DNA from: Nocardioides sp. zg-DK7169
GTDB lineage: Bacteria; Actinomycetota; Actinomycetes; Propionibacteriales; Nocardioidaceae
NCBI RefSeq assembly: GCF_013155365.1
Contig: NZ_JABJRA010000010.1
Location: forward strand, 62,001-126,000
Direction: 5' to 3'
Length of the DNA: 64,000 nucleotides
In this document: in pieces, positions 52,241 through 60,699 of the stretch
Layout of the letters: each line of letters begins with the position of its first letter
Numbering within the stretch: the stretch's first letter is position 1
Notes under the pieces: generated by a model
Databases searched by the model: none
Told to the model about the DNA's origin: nothing
The model's input: only the letters and a program-made list of their open reading frames with translations
Made by a program: the position numbers and the translations under genes

Positions 52241-52548
52241 GCGAACCCGTCGCGTGGCTGACCATCTTCGTGCTGAGCGTGGCCGTCGGCATCGAGGTGA
52301 TCGCCAAGGTCTCCTCGACCCTGCACACCCCGCTCATGTCCGGCGCCAACGCCATCCACGGGGTGATCCTGCTCGGCGCGGTGATCGTCACCGGCACCAC
52401 CGAGTCCACCCTCGCGCTCGTCGTCGGCCTGGTCGCGATCGTGCTGGCCGCGGTGAACATGGCCGGCGGCTTCGTGGTGACCGACCGGATGCTGCGGATG
52501 TTCGGCCGGCGACGGCGCCCGCGGAGCGAGCAGGAGGCCGGGCGATGA
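52237..52548 (+). CDS. pntAB: NAD(P) transhydrogenase subunit alpha part 2 (membrane)
   Basis: A 103-residue membrane subunit with three or four helices: LTIFVLSVAVGIEVIAKVSSTLHTPLMSGANAIHGVILLGAVIVTG. The STLHTPLMSGANAIHG motif in the first loop is the family signature. Its ATG overlaps the pntAA stop (ATGA), and the pntB ATG overlaps its stop. It forms the proton channel together with PntB. Confidence 0.93.
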   Translation: MSEPVAWLTIFVLSVAVGIEVIAKVSSTLHTPLMSGANAIHGVILLGAVIVTGTTESTLALVVGLVAIVLAAVNMAGGFVVTDRMLRMFGRRRRPRSEQEAGR

Positions 52549-53918
52549 CCCCCACCTGGGCCCAGCTGGTCTACCTCGCCTGCGCGGTCGGCTTCATCCT
52601 CGCGCTCAAGGGCCTGGCCGGTCCGCGCACCGCCCGGGCCGGCAACCTGATCGGCGCGGGCGCGGCGGTGGTCGCCGTCGCGATGCCGTTCCTCTACCTC
52701 GACCTCGACCACGTCCCGCTGATCCTCGCGGCGATCGCGGTCGGCAGCCTCGTCGGCGTGCTGGGCGCCCAGCGGGTGCAGATGACCCAGATGCCGCAGA
52801 TGGTCGCGCTCTTCAACGGCGTCGGCGGCGGCGCGGCGGCCCTCGTCGCGCTGATGGAGCTGGAGCACATGGGGGCCGCGACCCCGGGCTTCGACCTCGC
52901 CGCGACCGGGTTCACGGTCGCGGTCGGCGCGGTCTCGTTCGCCGGCTCGGCGATCACCTTCGCCAAGCTCCAGGAGCTGATGACCTCGCGCCCGGTGGTC
53001 TTCCCCGGGCTGCCCGTGCTCTTCGGCCTGGCCCTGGTCGCCGCGGTGGTCCTCGCCGTTCTCGTGGTCCGCGACCCCTCGGTGCCGCTCGGGGTCGCGC
53101 TCGCCCTGGTCGGGCTCCTGCTCGGGGTGCTGCTGGTGCTGCCGGTCGGCGGCGCCGACGTACCGATCGTGATCAGCCTGCTCAACGCCTTCACCGGCCT
53201 GACCGTCGCCGCCGGCGGCTACGTCCTGGGCAACGTCGTCCTGCTCGTCGCCGGCACCCTGGTCGGCGCCTCCGGCACCTTCCTCACGTTGCTGATGGCC
53301 CGCGCGATGGGCCGCTCGGTCACGAGCATCCTGTTCGGGGCGCTGCGCGGCGGCTCCACGCTGGGCGCGGGCGTGGCCTCCGACCGCCCGGTGCGCTCCG
53401 GCGGCCCCGAGGACGTCGCGATCGCGCTGGGGTACGCCGAGCGCGTGATCGTGGTCCCCGGCTACGGCCTCGCGGTGGCCCAGGCCCAGCACACCCTGCG
53501 CGAGATCGTCGACCTGCTCGCCGAGCGGGGCGTCCGTGTCGACTACGCCATCCACCCGGTCGCCGGCCGGATGCCCGGGCACATGAACGTGCTGCTCGCC
53601 GAGGCCCAGGTGCCCTACGAGCAGCTGGTCGAGATGGGCGACATCAACCCCGAGTTCCGTCACACCGACGTCGTGCTCGTGGTCGGTGCCAACGACGTGG
53701 TCAACCCCGCCGCGCGCACCACCCCCAGCGCGCCGATCTACGGCATGCCGATCCTCGACGTCGACCAGGCCCGCCAGGTGGTGTTCCTCAAGCGCTCGAT
53801 GCGCCCGGGCTTCGCCGGCATCGACAACGAGCTGCTCTTCGACCCCCGCACGACCCTGCTCTTCGGCGACGCCAAGGAGTCCCTCGCCAAGCTGCTGGCG
53901 GCCCTGAAGGCGCTCTAG
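52545..53918 (+). CDS. pntB: NAD(P) transhydrogenase subunit beta
   Basis: A 457-residue subunit with about nine helices and a C-terminal NADP-binding domain. VQMTQMPQMVALFNGVGGGAAALVALMEL and NAFTGLTVAAGGYVLGN are membrane signatures; VIVVPGYGLAVAQAQHTLREIVDLLAERGVRVDYAIHPVAGRMPGHMNVLLAEAQVPYEQL is the NADP fold and KRSMRPGFAGIDNELLF the closing loop. The enzyme uses the proton gradient to reduce NADP with NADH. A perfect 15-bp palindrome terminates the operon. Confidence 0.95.
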   Translation: MTPTWAQLVYLACAVGFILALKGLAGPRTARAGNLIGAGAAVVAVAMPFLYLDLDHVPLILAAIAVGSLVGVLGAQRVQMTQMPQMVALFNGVGGGAAALVALMELEHMGAATPGFDLAATGFTVAVGAVSFAGSAITFAKLQELMTSRPVVFPGLPVLFGLALVAAVVLAVLVVRDPSVPLGVALALVGLLLGVLLVLPVGGADVPIVISLLNAFTGLTVAAGGYVLGNVVLLVAGTLVGASGTFLTLLMARAMGRSVTSILFGALRGGSTLGAGVASDRPVRSGGPEDVAIALGYAERVIVVPGYGLAVAQAQHTLREIVDLLAERGVRVDYAIHPVAGRMPGHMNVLLAEAQVPYEQLVEMGDINPEFRHTDVVLVVGANDVVNPAARTTPSAPIYGMPILDVDQARQVVFLKRSMRPGFAGIDNELLFDPRTTLLFGDAKESLAKLLAALKAL

Positions 53919-53925
53919 CTGTGAT

Positions 53926-53955
53926 GCCCGAGGTCCCGTCGACGGGACCTCGGGC
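53926..53955 (+). terminator. Terminator of the pnt operon
   Basis: GCCCGAGGTCCCGTC (53926-53940) is followed directly by its exact reverse complement (53941-53955), 8 bp after the pntB stop. Confidence 0.75.
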
Positions 53956-53976
53956 CGGTTGCCTCGTTGAGCAGGC

Positions 53977-54150
53977 ATGAACGACGACGAGGAGCGTTTC
54001 GTGCGCCCCGACGGACATCGCTACGACGCGCCGGAGCCGGAGTCCGAGCAGCGCAGCAAGGAGTGGGTGTACGCCGCGCTGGCGCTGGTGGTGGTCGGCC
54101 TGATGGTGCTGATCGTCACCGGAGTGGTCCCGGTCCACCCCCGCGGCTGA
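53977..54150 (+). CDS. Very small single-pass membrane protein
   Basis: A 57-residue product. The N-terminal ~30 residues are acidic and hydrophilic (NDDEERFVRPDGHRYDAPEP), followed by one membrane helix (EWVYAALALVVVGLMVLIVTGVV) and a short tail VPVHPRG. The coding bias is strong (nearly all codons end in G or C). No clear ribosome site is present; TTGAGC upstream is weak. No family is recognised. It follows the pnt terminator and ends in a hairpin that also covers the upp stop. Confidence 0.65.
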   Translation: MNDDEERFVRPDGHRYDAPEPESEQRSKEWVYAALALVVVGLMVLIVTGVVPVHPRG

Positions 54151-54192
54151 GGCGGGGCGCAGTCCCGGGACCGGCGCTCAGCGCCTCAGCCG
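54144..54192. terminator. Bidirectional terminator across two stop codons
   Basis: CGGCTGAGGCG (54144-54154) is the exact complement of CGCCTCAGCCG (54182-54192). The arms include the stop codons of the small membrane gene and of upp. A 27-nt loop can fold further (TCCCGGGA). Confidence 0.65.
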
Positions 54193-54827
54193 GCGATGCC
54201 GTAGAGCCGGTCGCCCGCGTCGCCGAGCCCGGGCACGATGTAGCCCTTCTCGTCGAGGCGCTCGTCCATCGCGGCGGTCACGATCGTGACCGGGACGTCG
54301 AGGTCGGCCAGGTCCTGCTCGAGGCGCGCGCAGCCCTCGGGGGCAGCCAGCAGGCAGATCGCGGTGATGTGGTCGGCGCCGCGGTCGGTGAGGAAGCGGA
54401 TCGCCGCGGCGAGGGTGCCGCCGGTGGCCAGCATCGGGTCCAGCACGTAGCACTGGCGACCCGACAGGTCGTCGGGCAGCCGCTCGGCGTACGTCGCGGC
54501 CTCGAGGGTCTCCTCGTTGCGGACCATGCCGAGGAAGCCGACCTCGGCGGTCGGCAGCAGCCGCATCATCCCGTCGAGCATGCCCAGGCCGGCGCGCAGG
54601 ATCGGCACCACGAGCGGCTTCGGGGTGGCCAGTCGGACGCCGGTGGTGGGGGAGACGGGGGTGGAGATGTTGACCGCCTCGATCCGCACGTCGCGGGTGG
54701 CCTCGTAGGCCAGGAGCGTCACCAGCTCGTCGGTCAGGTGCCGGAACGTCGGGGAGTCCGTGCGCTCGTCACGCAGCGTGGTGAGCTTGTGGGCGACGAG
54801 CGGGTGGTCCACGACATGAGTACGCAT
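54186..54827 (-). CDS. upp: Uracil phosphoribosyltransferase
   Basis: A 213-residue salvage enzyme that makes UMP from uracil and [49 protein letters not shown] and [26 protein letters not shown] (PRPP loop) are diagnostic, with the C-terminal [17 protein letters not shown]. The ATG at 54827 is used because TAGCCT (minus strand, 54840-54835) ends 7 nt before it, indicating a leaderless mRNA; a longer frame exists but lacks similarity. It is divergent from the tadA-associated gene. Confidence 0.95.
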   Translation of the reverse strand: MRTHVVDHPLVAHKLTTLRDERTDSPTFRHLTDELVTLLAYEATRDVRIEAVNISTPVSPTTGVRLATPKPLVVPILRAGLGMLDGMMRLLPTAEVGFLGMVRNEETLEAATYAERLPDDLSGRQCYVLDPMLATGGTLAAAIRFLTDRGADHITAICLLAAPEGCARLEQDLADLDVPVTIVTAAMDERLDEKGYIVPGLGDAGDRLYGIAG

Positions 54828-54933
54828 GTCCCGAAGGCTAGTCCAGCCCGCTGCGCGACGGGTCTTGGCCGGGCGCGCGAGCTCTGACACTGTAGACACG
54901 CAGGCGTCCGGCAGCACCCTGTGGAGGAGCCCC

Positions 54934-55425
54934 ATGGTCCAGATCGACGATGTCGACTTCGCCGTCGCGGCGTTCCGCCAGGGCGGGGTCTGGACGGTCG
55001 GCGAGCTCACCCGGGAGCACCTCGGCGACGTCGAGACCCTTGCCGACGCGCTGGGCAGGCTCCCCGGTGACAGCGGCGCGATCGCCCTGATCGGCATCGA
55101 CGACGACTACTTCATGCTCCTGCGCGTCACCGGTGACCGGGTCCGGGCGCTGGTCTCCGACGTGGCCGCGGCCGACGTCTCCGAGCTGGCCGCCTCCGCG
55201 CTGGAGATGCTGGGGATCCCGGCGCCGCTCGACGACGACGAGGACGCCGAGGCGGTGCCCGCGGGCGACCTCGACCTGCTCGGGGACCTGGGCATGCACG
55301 CGATGGACATGGCCGTGCTGCTCGACGACTTCGACCTCTACCCTGACGAGGTGCTCTCCGACGTGGCCCGCAAGGTGGGATTCGGCAAGCCCTTCGACGA
55401 CGCCGTCGGCCTGACGTCGGCCTGA
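54934..55425 (+). CDS. tRNA adenosine deaminase-associated protein
   Basis: A 163-residue acidic protein of the type found beside tadA in actinobacteria (tRNA adenosine deaminase-associated, TIGR03941-like). [67 protein letters not shown] and [49 protein letters not shown] fit that family. Its role is not established. GGAGGAG precedes the ATG. tadA follows 22 bp later on the same strand. Confidence 0.85.
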   Translation: MVQIDDVDFAVAAFRQGGVWTVGELTREHLGDVETLADALGRLPGDSGAIALIGIDDDYFMLLRVTGDRVRALVSDVAAADVSELAASALEMLGIPAPLDDDEDAEAVPAGDLDLLGDLGMHAMDMAVLLDDFDLYPDEVLSDVARKVGFGKPFDDAVGLTSA

Positions 55426-55447
55426 GCCGGCGGGACCGACGACGACC

Positions 55448-55915
55448 GTGCTGCACGACCCCTGGCGCGAGCCGATGCTCGCCGCCCTCGCCCAGGCGCG
55501 CGAGGCCCGTGCGACCCACGACGTACCGATCGGGGCCGTGGTGCTCGGCCCGGACGGCGCCGTGCTCGGCGTCGGGCACAACGTCCGCGAGGCCGAGGCG
55601 GACCCGACCGGGCACGCCGAGGTCGTCGCCCTGCGCGCTGCGGCCCGGGCCGTCGGCGAGTGGCGGCTGAGCGGCTGCACGCTGGTGGTGACTCTCGAGC
55701 CGTGCACCATGTGCGCCGGCGCCGCGGTGCTGTCCCGTGTCGAGCGGATCGTCTTCGGTGCCTTCGACGACAAGGCCGGTGCGGTGGGCAGCCTGTGGGA
55801 CGTGGTCCGCGACCGGCGCCTCAACCACCGCCCCGAGGTGGTCGGCGGGGTGCTCGCCGCGGAGTCGACCGCCCTGCTCGAGGACTTCTTCGCCGAGCAC
55901 CGCCCGCGCGGCTGA
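55448..55915 (+). CDS. tadA: tRNA-specific adenosine deaminase
   Basis: A 155-residue zinc deaminase that converts A34 of tRNA-Arg(ACG) to inosine. The zinc and catalytic residues are His56-Ala-Glu58 and Pro-Cys86-x-x-Cys89 (PCTMC). The C-terminal FGAFDDKAGAVGSLWDVVRDRRLNHRPEVVGGVLAAE is typical of TadA. Its substrate gene tRNA-Arg(ACG) is in this window at 6361. GTG start; the partner gene is directly upstream. Confidence 0.93.
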   Translation: MLHDPWREPMLAALAQAREARATHDVPIGAVVLGPDGAVLGVGHNVREAEADPTGHAEVVALRAAARAVGEWRLSGCTLVVTLEPCTMCAGAAVLSRVERIVFGAFDDKAGAVGSLWDVVRDRRLNHRPEVVGGVLAAESTALLEDFFAEHRPRG

Positions 55916-55965
55916 CCCCCGTGGGGGTTCCGCACATTTCACCCCCACGATCGCGGGCCCGGGGT

Positions 55966-55971
55966 CATACT
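55966..55971 (+). promoter_or_regulatory. Probable -10 element (CATACT)
   Basis: CATACT ends 6 nt before the GTG at 55978, consistent with a leaderless mRNA for the secreted protein. Confidence 0.4.
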
Positions 55972-55977
55972 GGCGAG

Positions 55978-57339
55978 GTGGCGGCACCGTTCTCCGGCAG
56001 GTCCTCGACACGCTCCCAGGGCAGGTTCTCCCCCTGGAGGCGTTCCCGACGCGGGCCGCTGACGGCCGGGGTGGTCCTCGCCGGGGTGGCCCTGGCGACC
56101 ACGGGCTGGCTCGCGCCGGCGGCGGTCGCCGACGGCACGGTCACCGTGCGAGGCACGTCGTTCCCGGACCCGCTCGCCACCACGCTCTCCTTCGTGGGCT
56201 GCGACTCGCTCGGCTCGGTGGGCGCGGAGACCCCGCAGCCGTTCGTCGGGCTCGGGCCCGAGCAGCCGCCTGCGGGCCAGCGCAGCGTGGGCTACGACCT
56301 CGCCGGCGGCAGCGCGGTCGGCGCGCTGCACGTCGTGGCATCGGTGCGCACCACGAGCGTCGCCGCGGTCTCGGTGCACGCCCCCGCGGGCGCCTCGGGG
56401 GTGTCCTACGCCGGCTACCAGACCCACGCCGACCGCGGCACCGACGTGATGTGGCTGGGCCGCGCCGACCTGAGCGCCGCCGGCGGCTGGCAGGAGTTCG
56501 ACGCGATGCGGACCGCCTACACCTGGTCGCGCGTCGACCTGGCCCGCGGCACCGTCCTCGACCCCGGCCCGGCCCGCGCGATGGGGGTGCGGCGCTTCGC
56601 CGAGCGCGGGGGCGGCGACGGCGGCGCCTTCTTCACCGTCGGCTTCGGCTGCGACGGTCAGCCGTTCTCCCTCGACGCGCTGCGCGTCGGACCGGCCGGC
56701 GCCGTCACGACGTACGACCTCGAGGGGCTGGCGACCACCACGACCATCGCCGGGCCCGCGCAGTCGCGACCGGGTGCACCGGTGCGGCTGACCGGCACGC
56801 TGCGCGACCAGACCGGCGCGCCCCTCGACTGGGCCTCGGTCATCCTCGAGCGCCAGCTGCCCGGCGGCGGCTGGGAGACCGTACGGGTCGTCGAGGTCGG
56901 TCCCGGGCTCGACCCGGCCGCGACCGTGCGCCCGCGCGAGACCACGACGTACCGCTGGCGCTTCGTGGACCGCCCGCTGGCCGAGGCCAGCACCTCCGCC
57001 TCGCACACCGTGACGGTCGAGAAGGCGGGTACGCCGAGCGAGAAACCGACACCGAGCGAGAAGCCCACGCAGTCGGACAGGCCCACGCCGAGCGAGAAGC
57101 CCACTCCGTCCTCGACGCCGACGACGTCGGCCCCGTCGAGCAGCGCGCCCACCACGACGCCGACGCCCACGCGGACGCCGAGCAGGCAGCCCAGCGCGAC
57201 CGCCACGGAACCGAGCGCGACGCCCACGAAGCCCAGCGCGTCGGCGCCCAGCTCGTCGCCCGCGCGGACCCCCCAGGAGTCCGCATCCGGCACGCCCTCC
57301 GGCAGCGCCTCGCCCCGGACCGCGACCCCGACGCCCTGA
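55978..57339 (+). CDS. Secreted Thr/Pro/Ser-rich surface protein
   Basis: A 453-residue exported protein. A twin-basic n-region (SPWRRSRRGPLTAGVVLAGVALATTGWLAPAAVA) forms a long signal peptide. The middle (residues ~50-245) is a mixed beta domain with two Cys (VGCDSL; GFGCDGQ) of unknown family, followed by a beta-sandwich of ~95 residues (TIAGPAQSRPGAPVRLTGTLRDQ...YRWRFVD) that looks like an Ig/CNA-B-type fold. The last ~110 residues are a low-complexity linker with tandem TPSEKP repeats and runs of Thr/Pro/Ser. No LPxTG is present, so any wall attachment is not shown. Confidence 0.8.
   Translation: MAAPFSGRSSTRSQGRFSPWRRSRRGPLTAGVVLAGVALATTGWLAPAAVADGTVTVRGTSFPDPLATTLSFVGCDSLGSVGAETPQPFVGLGPEQPPAGQRSVGYDLAGGSAVGALHVVASVRTTSVAAVSVHAPAGASGVSYAGYQTHADRGTDVMWLGRADLSAAGGWQEFDAMRTAYTWSRVDLARGTVLDPGPARAMGVRRFAERGGGDGGAFFTVGFGCDGQPFSLDALRVGPAGAVTTYDLEGLATTTTIAGPAQSRPGAPVRLTGTLRDQTGAPLDWASVILERQLPGGGWETVRVVEVGPGLDPAATVRPRETTTYRWRFVDRPLAEASTSASHTVTVEKAGTPSEKPTPSEKPTQSDRPTPSEKPTPSSTPTTSAPSSSAPTTTPTPTRTPSRQPSATATEPSATPTKPSASAPSSSPARTPQESASGTPSGSASPRTATPTP
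57031..57336 (+). repeat. Low-complexity Thr/Pro/Ser coding repeat
   Basis: Near-tandem ACGCCGAGCGAGAAACC-type units encode TPSEKP (x4, one as TQSDRP), then degrade into Pro/Thr/Ser-rich sequence to the stop. It is the kind of region where slipped replication changes copy number. Confidence 0.7.
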
Positions 57340-57412
57340 GCACAGCGCCTCGATCGCCCGGGGCGGGGACCGGATTTCACCCGCTCCGCCACCCTCCGGT
57401 ACATTCCTCCGC

Positions 57413-57502
57413 GGTGGCGTGTCCGAGCGGCCGAAGGTGCATCACTCGAAATGATGTGTGGGGTTAAACCCACCGTGGGTTCAAATCCCACCGCCACCGC
57501 CA
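57413..57502 (+). tRNA. tRNA-Ser (anticodon CGA)
   Basis: Class II tRNA: acceptor GGTGGCG pairs with CGCCACC (57492-57498), anticodon arm CATCA-CTCGAAA-TGATG (anticodon CGA), long variable arm, T arm GTGGG-TTCAAAT-CCCAC. The discriminator G is followed by an encoded CCA. Confidence 0.95.
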
Positions 57503-57519
57503 TGCCGACGAGAGTCGGA

Positions 57520-57564
57520 GAGAGCCGCCCCAGGCCCGAGAGATCGGGAACCGGGGCGGCTCTC
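57520..57564 (+). terminator. Terminator of tRNA-Ser(CGA)
   Basis: GAGAGCCGCCCC (57520-57531) pairs perfectly with GGGGCGGCTCTC (57553-57564); an inner CCCGA/TCGGG pair extends the stem. It begins 18 nt after the tRNA and is followed by GGCATTT. Confidence 0.75.
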
Positions 57565-57779
57565 GGCATTTCGGGTGTCCCTGCGCCGTACGCCGCGGGC
57601 CCGTGCCGGTGGACGCCGTCTTCGAGGTCGCGCGGCGCCCGTTGACGTGGCGGTGAAACGCGTCTGCATGGCGTTGTCGGGCGTTGTCGGGCGCCGGGGC
57701 CCGTGGTGACCTGAGAGCGACCGCGACCGCGACTGCGGGCGCCGGTCGGCATCGGAGCGGAAGCTGAAGGAGGAGGGTC

Positions 57780-58127
57780 ATGATCCTGCGCCGCTGGCGA
57801 GGGGCCGTGCGGCCCGAGGATGTCGAGGCCTACCTCGCCCACCAGAGCGAGACCGGCGTACGCGGCTACCGCGCCACGCCCGGCAACCTGGGCGTCCTGG
57901 TGCTGCGGCGCCCGGTGGGCCACCTGGTCGAGGTGATCACCCTGTCGCTGTGGGAGTCCATGGCCGCTGTCCGGGGCTTCGCCGGCGAGCGGCCCGAGGT
58001 CGCCGTCTTCTACCCCGGGGACGACGAGCTGCTCGCCGAGAAGGACCCGCACGTCGACCACTTCGAGGTGAGCGAGGGCGACCTCGACCCGGGCCTCCTC
58101 GGCCAGCTCGCGCACCTCCCGGGCTGA
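57780..58127 (+). CDS. Antibiotic-biosynthesis-monooxygenase-like protein
   Basis: A 115-residue single-domain protein with a ferredoxin-like dimeric alpha-beta barrel: MILRRWRGAVRPEDVEAYLAHQSETGVRGYRATPGNLGVLVLRRPVGHLVEVITLSLWESMAAVRGFAGERPEVAVFYPGDDELL. The FAGE..EVAVFYPGDD ending is common in ABM/YgiN-type proteins from actinobacteria. Enzymatic activity is not known. A very strong AAGGAGGAGG precedes the ATG. The 277 bp upstream hold the tRNA terminator and no other recognised feature. Confidence 0.8.
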   Translation: MILRRWRGAVRPEDVEAYLAHQSETGVRGYRATPGNLGVLVLRRPVGHLVEVITLSLWESMAAVRGFAGERPEVAVFYPGDDELLAEKDPHVDHFEVSEGDLDPGLLGQLAHLPG

Positions 58128-58151
58128 GCCGAGCCGCGCCCAGGACTTCGG

Positions 58152-58167
58152 AACCCCCCGGGGGGTT
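58152..58167. promoter_or_regulatory. C6G6 palindromic operator, first copy
   Basis: AA-CCCCCC-GGGGGG-TT is a perfect 16-bp palindrome between the monooxygenase and MMPL genes. A near-identical copy lies 36 bp on. Confidence 0.6.
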
Positions 58168-58187
58168 ATGTTACTGTTCGTGACGCC

Positions 58188-58203
58188 ATCCCCCCGGGGG
58201 GTT
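58188..58203. promoter_or_regulatory. C6G6 palindromic operator, second copy
   Basis: AT-CCCCCC-GGGGGG-TT, 36 bp from the first copy centre to centre, ending 31 bp before the MMPL ATG. CsoR/RcnR-family repressors recognise inverted C/G tracts flanked by A/T, so a sensor of that family is a reasonable candidate; no such gene is in the window. Confidence 0.6.
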
Positions 58204-58234
58204 AACTCCGGGACCGACACACGAACGGAACGCC

Positions 58235-60442
58235 ATGAGCACCAGCCCGGCACCCACCCGCCCCGCGGGTCCGCCCTCCCCACCGCCCCGCAGCCGTCCC
58301 GGGCCGCTCGGCCGTCTCGGCGTCTGGGTGACCGAGCACGCCAAGATGGTTGGCCTGGTCTGGCTGCTCGCGGTGATCGGCCTGGGCGCCTTCGCCCCGC
58401 AGGTCGAGCACAACCTCTCCGGCGCCGGCTGGCAGGACAGTGGCTCGGAGTCGGTCGCGGCGCGCGAGCTGGCCGTCGAGCACTTCGGCGGCAACGCCTC
58501 CTCGGCGATCCAGGTGGTCGTCCGCTCCGATGACGGTCCGGTCACCGAGGGCGAGGGCGCCGAGGTGCTGGCCGAGGTGACCGCGGTCCTCGAGGGGGAG
58601 TCCCGCATCGCCGAGGTGGTGCCGCCGATGCCGGGTGCCACCCTGTCCGGGGACGGCTCGACCGCGATCGTGCTGGCCGGTGCCGGCGCGGACACCAACG
58701 AGATGGTCCGCGTCGCCACCGACCTCAAGGGCGAGTTGCAGGACCTCTCCACCGAGGCCGTCCAGGTCAACCCGACCGGCTCCTCGCTGCTGTGGAGCGA
58801 CTTCAACGAGGCCAACCTCGACGCGATGCTGAAGTCGGAGCTGATGTCGTGGCCCGTGACGCTCGCGATCCTGGTCCTCGCCTTCGGCGCCCTCGTCGCG
58901 GCCGGGCTGCCGCTGCTGCTGACCCTCGCCGGCCTGGTCGCCTCCGCCGGCTCGCTGGTGCTGATCAACGCGCTCGTACCGGTCTCCATCTGGGCCTTCA
59001 ACTTCGCGATGATGTTCGCCCTCGCGCTCGGCATCGACTACGCGCTGTTCCTGGTCGTGCGCTACCGAGCCGCCCGAGCGGCACGCCGTGAGGGCGCGGC
59101 GCAGGCCCTCGGGGGTCTCGCCGATCGCGCCGCGCGCCAGCAGGCGGTCGCCGAGACCATGGACACCGCCGGCAAGGCGGTCCTGCTCTCCGGGCTCACC
59201 GTGCTGATCTCGCTGTCCGCGGTGATGCTGGTGCCGTCCCCGGCGTTCCGCTCGATGGCCGGCGGCATCATGCTCTCGGTCGTCTTCGTGCTCGCCGCGA
59301 CCCTCACGCTGCTGCCCCTGGTGCTGTTCAAGCTCGACGACCGCATCAACAAGCTCGCCCTGCCGTGGGCGCGCACCACCGAGCACCGCTCCCGCCGGTT
59401 CACCGCCTGGGGCGAGCGGCTGTGGAAGCGTCCCGTCGCCTGGGGCCTCGCGTCGCTGGTGGTCCTGCTCGCCCTGGCCGCGCCGGTCCTCGGGCTCACG
59501 ACGGCGATGCCCTCGATCAAGGTGCTGCCGCAGGACGCCTCGGCGCGGGTCGGGTACGACGTGGTGCAGGACGCCTTCGGCGACGGCGCCCCCGGCACCC
59601 TGCAGGTCGTGGCCGACCAGGACGACGCCGCCTCGGCGGCCGACGTCCTCGGCGCGGACTCCGGGATCGCGGCCGTGATGGCGCCGATGCCGGCCGCCGA
59701 CGACAGCGGCCTGGTGATGCTCCAGGCCGTCCCGACCGTCGACCCCTCGGACCCCGCGCTCGGGGACACCGTCGACCGGCTGCGCGCCGACCTGCCGGCC
59801 TCCGCGCTCGTCGGCGGCGCCCCGGTGGAGAACCTCGACCTCAAGGCCCAGCTCGACGAGTCCACCCCGCTGGTGATCGGCGTGGTCCTCGTCCTCGGGT
59901 TCCTGCTGCTGCTCGTCGCCCTCCAGGCGCCGTTGATCTCGCTGCTCGGCACCCTGGCCAGCCTGCTCTCCACCGCCGCCGCCTTCGGCGTCGCGCGGCT
60001 GATCTTCCAGGAGGGGTACGGCGCGGACCTGCTGGGCTTCGAGTCCCAGGGCTTCCTGGACGCCTGGGCGCCGGTGTTCTTCTTCGCGATGATCTTCGCG
60101 ATCGCGATGGACTACACCGTCTTCCTGCTGGCCTCCGCCAAGGAGCACTACGAGCGCACCGGTGACGCCAAGCAGGCGATGGTCGGCTCGCTGGCCCACT
60201 CCGGCCGGGTCATCTTCGCCGCGGGCGCGGTGATGGTCGCGGTGTTCTTCACCTTCGCGCTGTCCGGGCCGATCCCGCCCAAGGAGATGGGCGTCGTCCT
60301 CGGCCTCGCCGTGCTCCTCGACGCGTTCCTGGTCCGCCTGGTGCTGCTGCCGGTGATGCTGCGCCTGACCGGTCGCGCCGCGTGGTACTGCCCGGCCTGG
60401 CTGCGCCGGGTGCTGCCGAACATCACCTTCGCGCACGACTGA
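58235..60442 (+). CDS. MMPL family RND-type transporter
   Basis: A 735-residue inner-membrane transporter related to mycobacterial MmpL proteins. One helix near residue 40 (VGLVWLLAVIGLGAF) is followed by a ~140-residue porter domain (GSESVAARELAVEHFGGNASSAIQVVV), a helix block (LAILVLAFGALVAAGLPLLLTLAGLVAS ... NFAMMFALALGIDYALFLVVRYR), a second porter domain, and a second helix block with IFAIAMDYTVFLLASAKEHYERTGDAKQAM. The GIDYALF and AMDYTVF Asp-Tyr pairs are the proton-relay motif. Substrates of the family are lipids or drugs. Controlled, it appears, by the twin palindromes upstream. Confidence 0.92.
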   Translation: MSTSPAPTRPAGPPSPPPRSRPGPLGRLGVWVTEHAKMVGLVWLLAVIGLGAFAPQVEHNLSGAGWQDSGSESVAARELAVEHFGGNASSAIQVVVRSDDGPVTEGEGAEVLAEVTAVLEGESRIAEVVPPMPGATLSGDGSTAIVLAGAGADTNEMVRVATDLKGELQDLSTEAVQVNPTGSSLLWSDFNEANLDAMLKSELMSWPVTLAILVLAFGALVAAGLPLLLTLAGLVASAGSLVLINALVPVSIWAFNFAMMFALALGIDYALFLVVRYRAARAARREGAAQALGGLADRAARQQAVAETMDTAGKAVLLSGLTVLISLSAVMLVPSPAFRSMAGGIMLSVVFVLAATLTLLPLVLFKLDDRINKLALPWARTTEHRSRRFTAWGERLWKRPVAWGLASLVVLLALAAPVLGLTTAMPSIKVLPQDASARVGYDVVQDAFGDGAPGTLQVVADQDDAASAADVLGADSGIAAVMAPMPAADDSGLVMLQAVPTVDPSDPALGDTVDRLRADLPASALVGGAPVENLDLKAQLDESTPLVIGVVLVLGFLLLLVALQAPLISLLGTLASLLSTAAAFGVARLIFQEGYGADLLGFESQGFLDAWAPVFFFAMIFAIAMDYTVFLLASAKEHYERTGDAKQAMVGSLAHSGRVIFAAGAVMVAVFFTFALSGPIPPKEMGVVLGLAVLLDAFLVRLVLLPVMLRLTGRAAWYCPAWLRRVLPNITFAHD

Positions 60443-60459
60443 GGCGGCCCCGCCCCGCA

Positions 60460-60512
60460 CGCGGTCCTCATCTCCCCCCGGGTTCTCCCGGAGCCGGGAG
60501 GTGAGGACCGCG
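60460..60512 (+). terminator. Terminator of the MMPL gene
   Basis: Two 17-nt arms (60460-60476 and 60496-60512) are complementary with a single G-U pair, loop of 19 nt, 18 bp after the stop. Confidence 0.7.
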
Positions 60513-60568
60513 TCGTCGTGGGAAAGGAGGTCCGGGCGGTCGACCCCTCGAGAGGATGGTCCGGTGAC

Positions 60569-60690
60569 ATGAGCGACGTCCAGGACCACGGCGAGCTGCC
60601 GGCCTGGGCCACCGAGGTGATGGCGGCGGGCGCCCCGCTCGCCCCGGTGGCACCGCAGGCCGGGGGCGTCCCGACGCGCCGAGGCGACAC
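60569..60690 (+). pseudogene. Coding-like stretch, possible gene remnant
   Basis: From ATG 60569 a frame ([20 protein letters not shown]..., ~40 codons) has the high third-position GC of real genes in this DNA. The bias is lost near 60690, where the frame runs into the ynfA gene in another frame and continues to 61009. It may be the N-terminal remnant of a lost gene or a very short gene with a displaced stop. No homologue is recognised. Confidence 0.25.
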
Positions 60691-60693
60691 AAT
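60688..60693 (+). promoter_or_regulatory. Probable -10 element (CACAAT) of the YnfA-family gene
   Basis: CACAAT ends 6 nt before the ATG at 60700, suggesting a leaderless mRNA. Confidence 0.35.
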
Positions 60694-60699
60694 GCGCCC

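Noticed and set aside
57451..57709. Short frames starting in tRNA-Ser(CGA)
   Set aside because: They begin inside the tRNA and run through its terminator; no codon bias of real genes.
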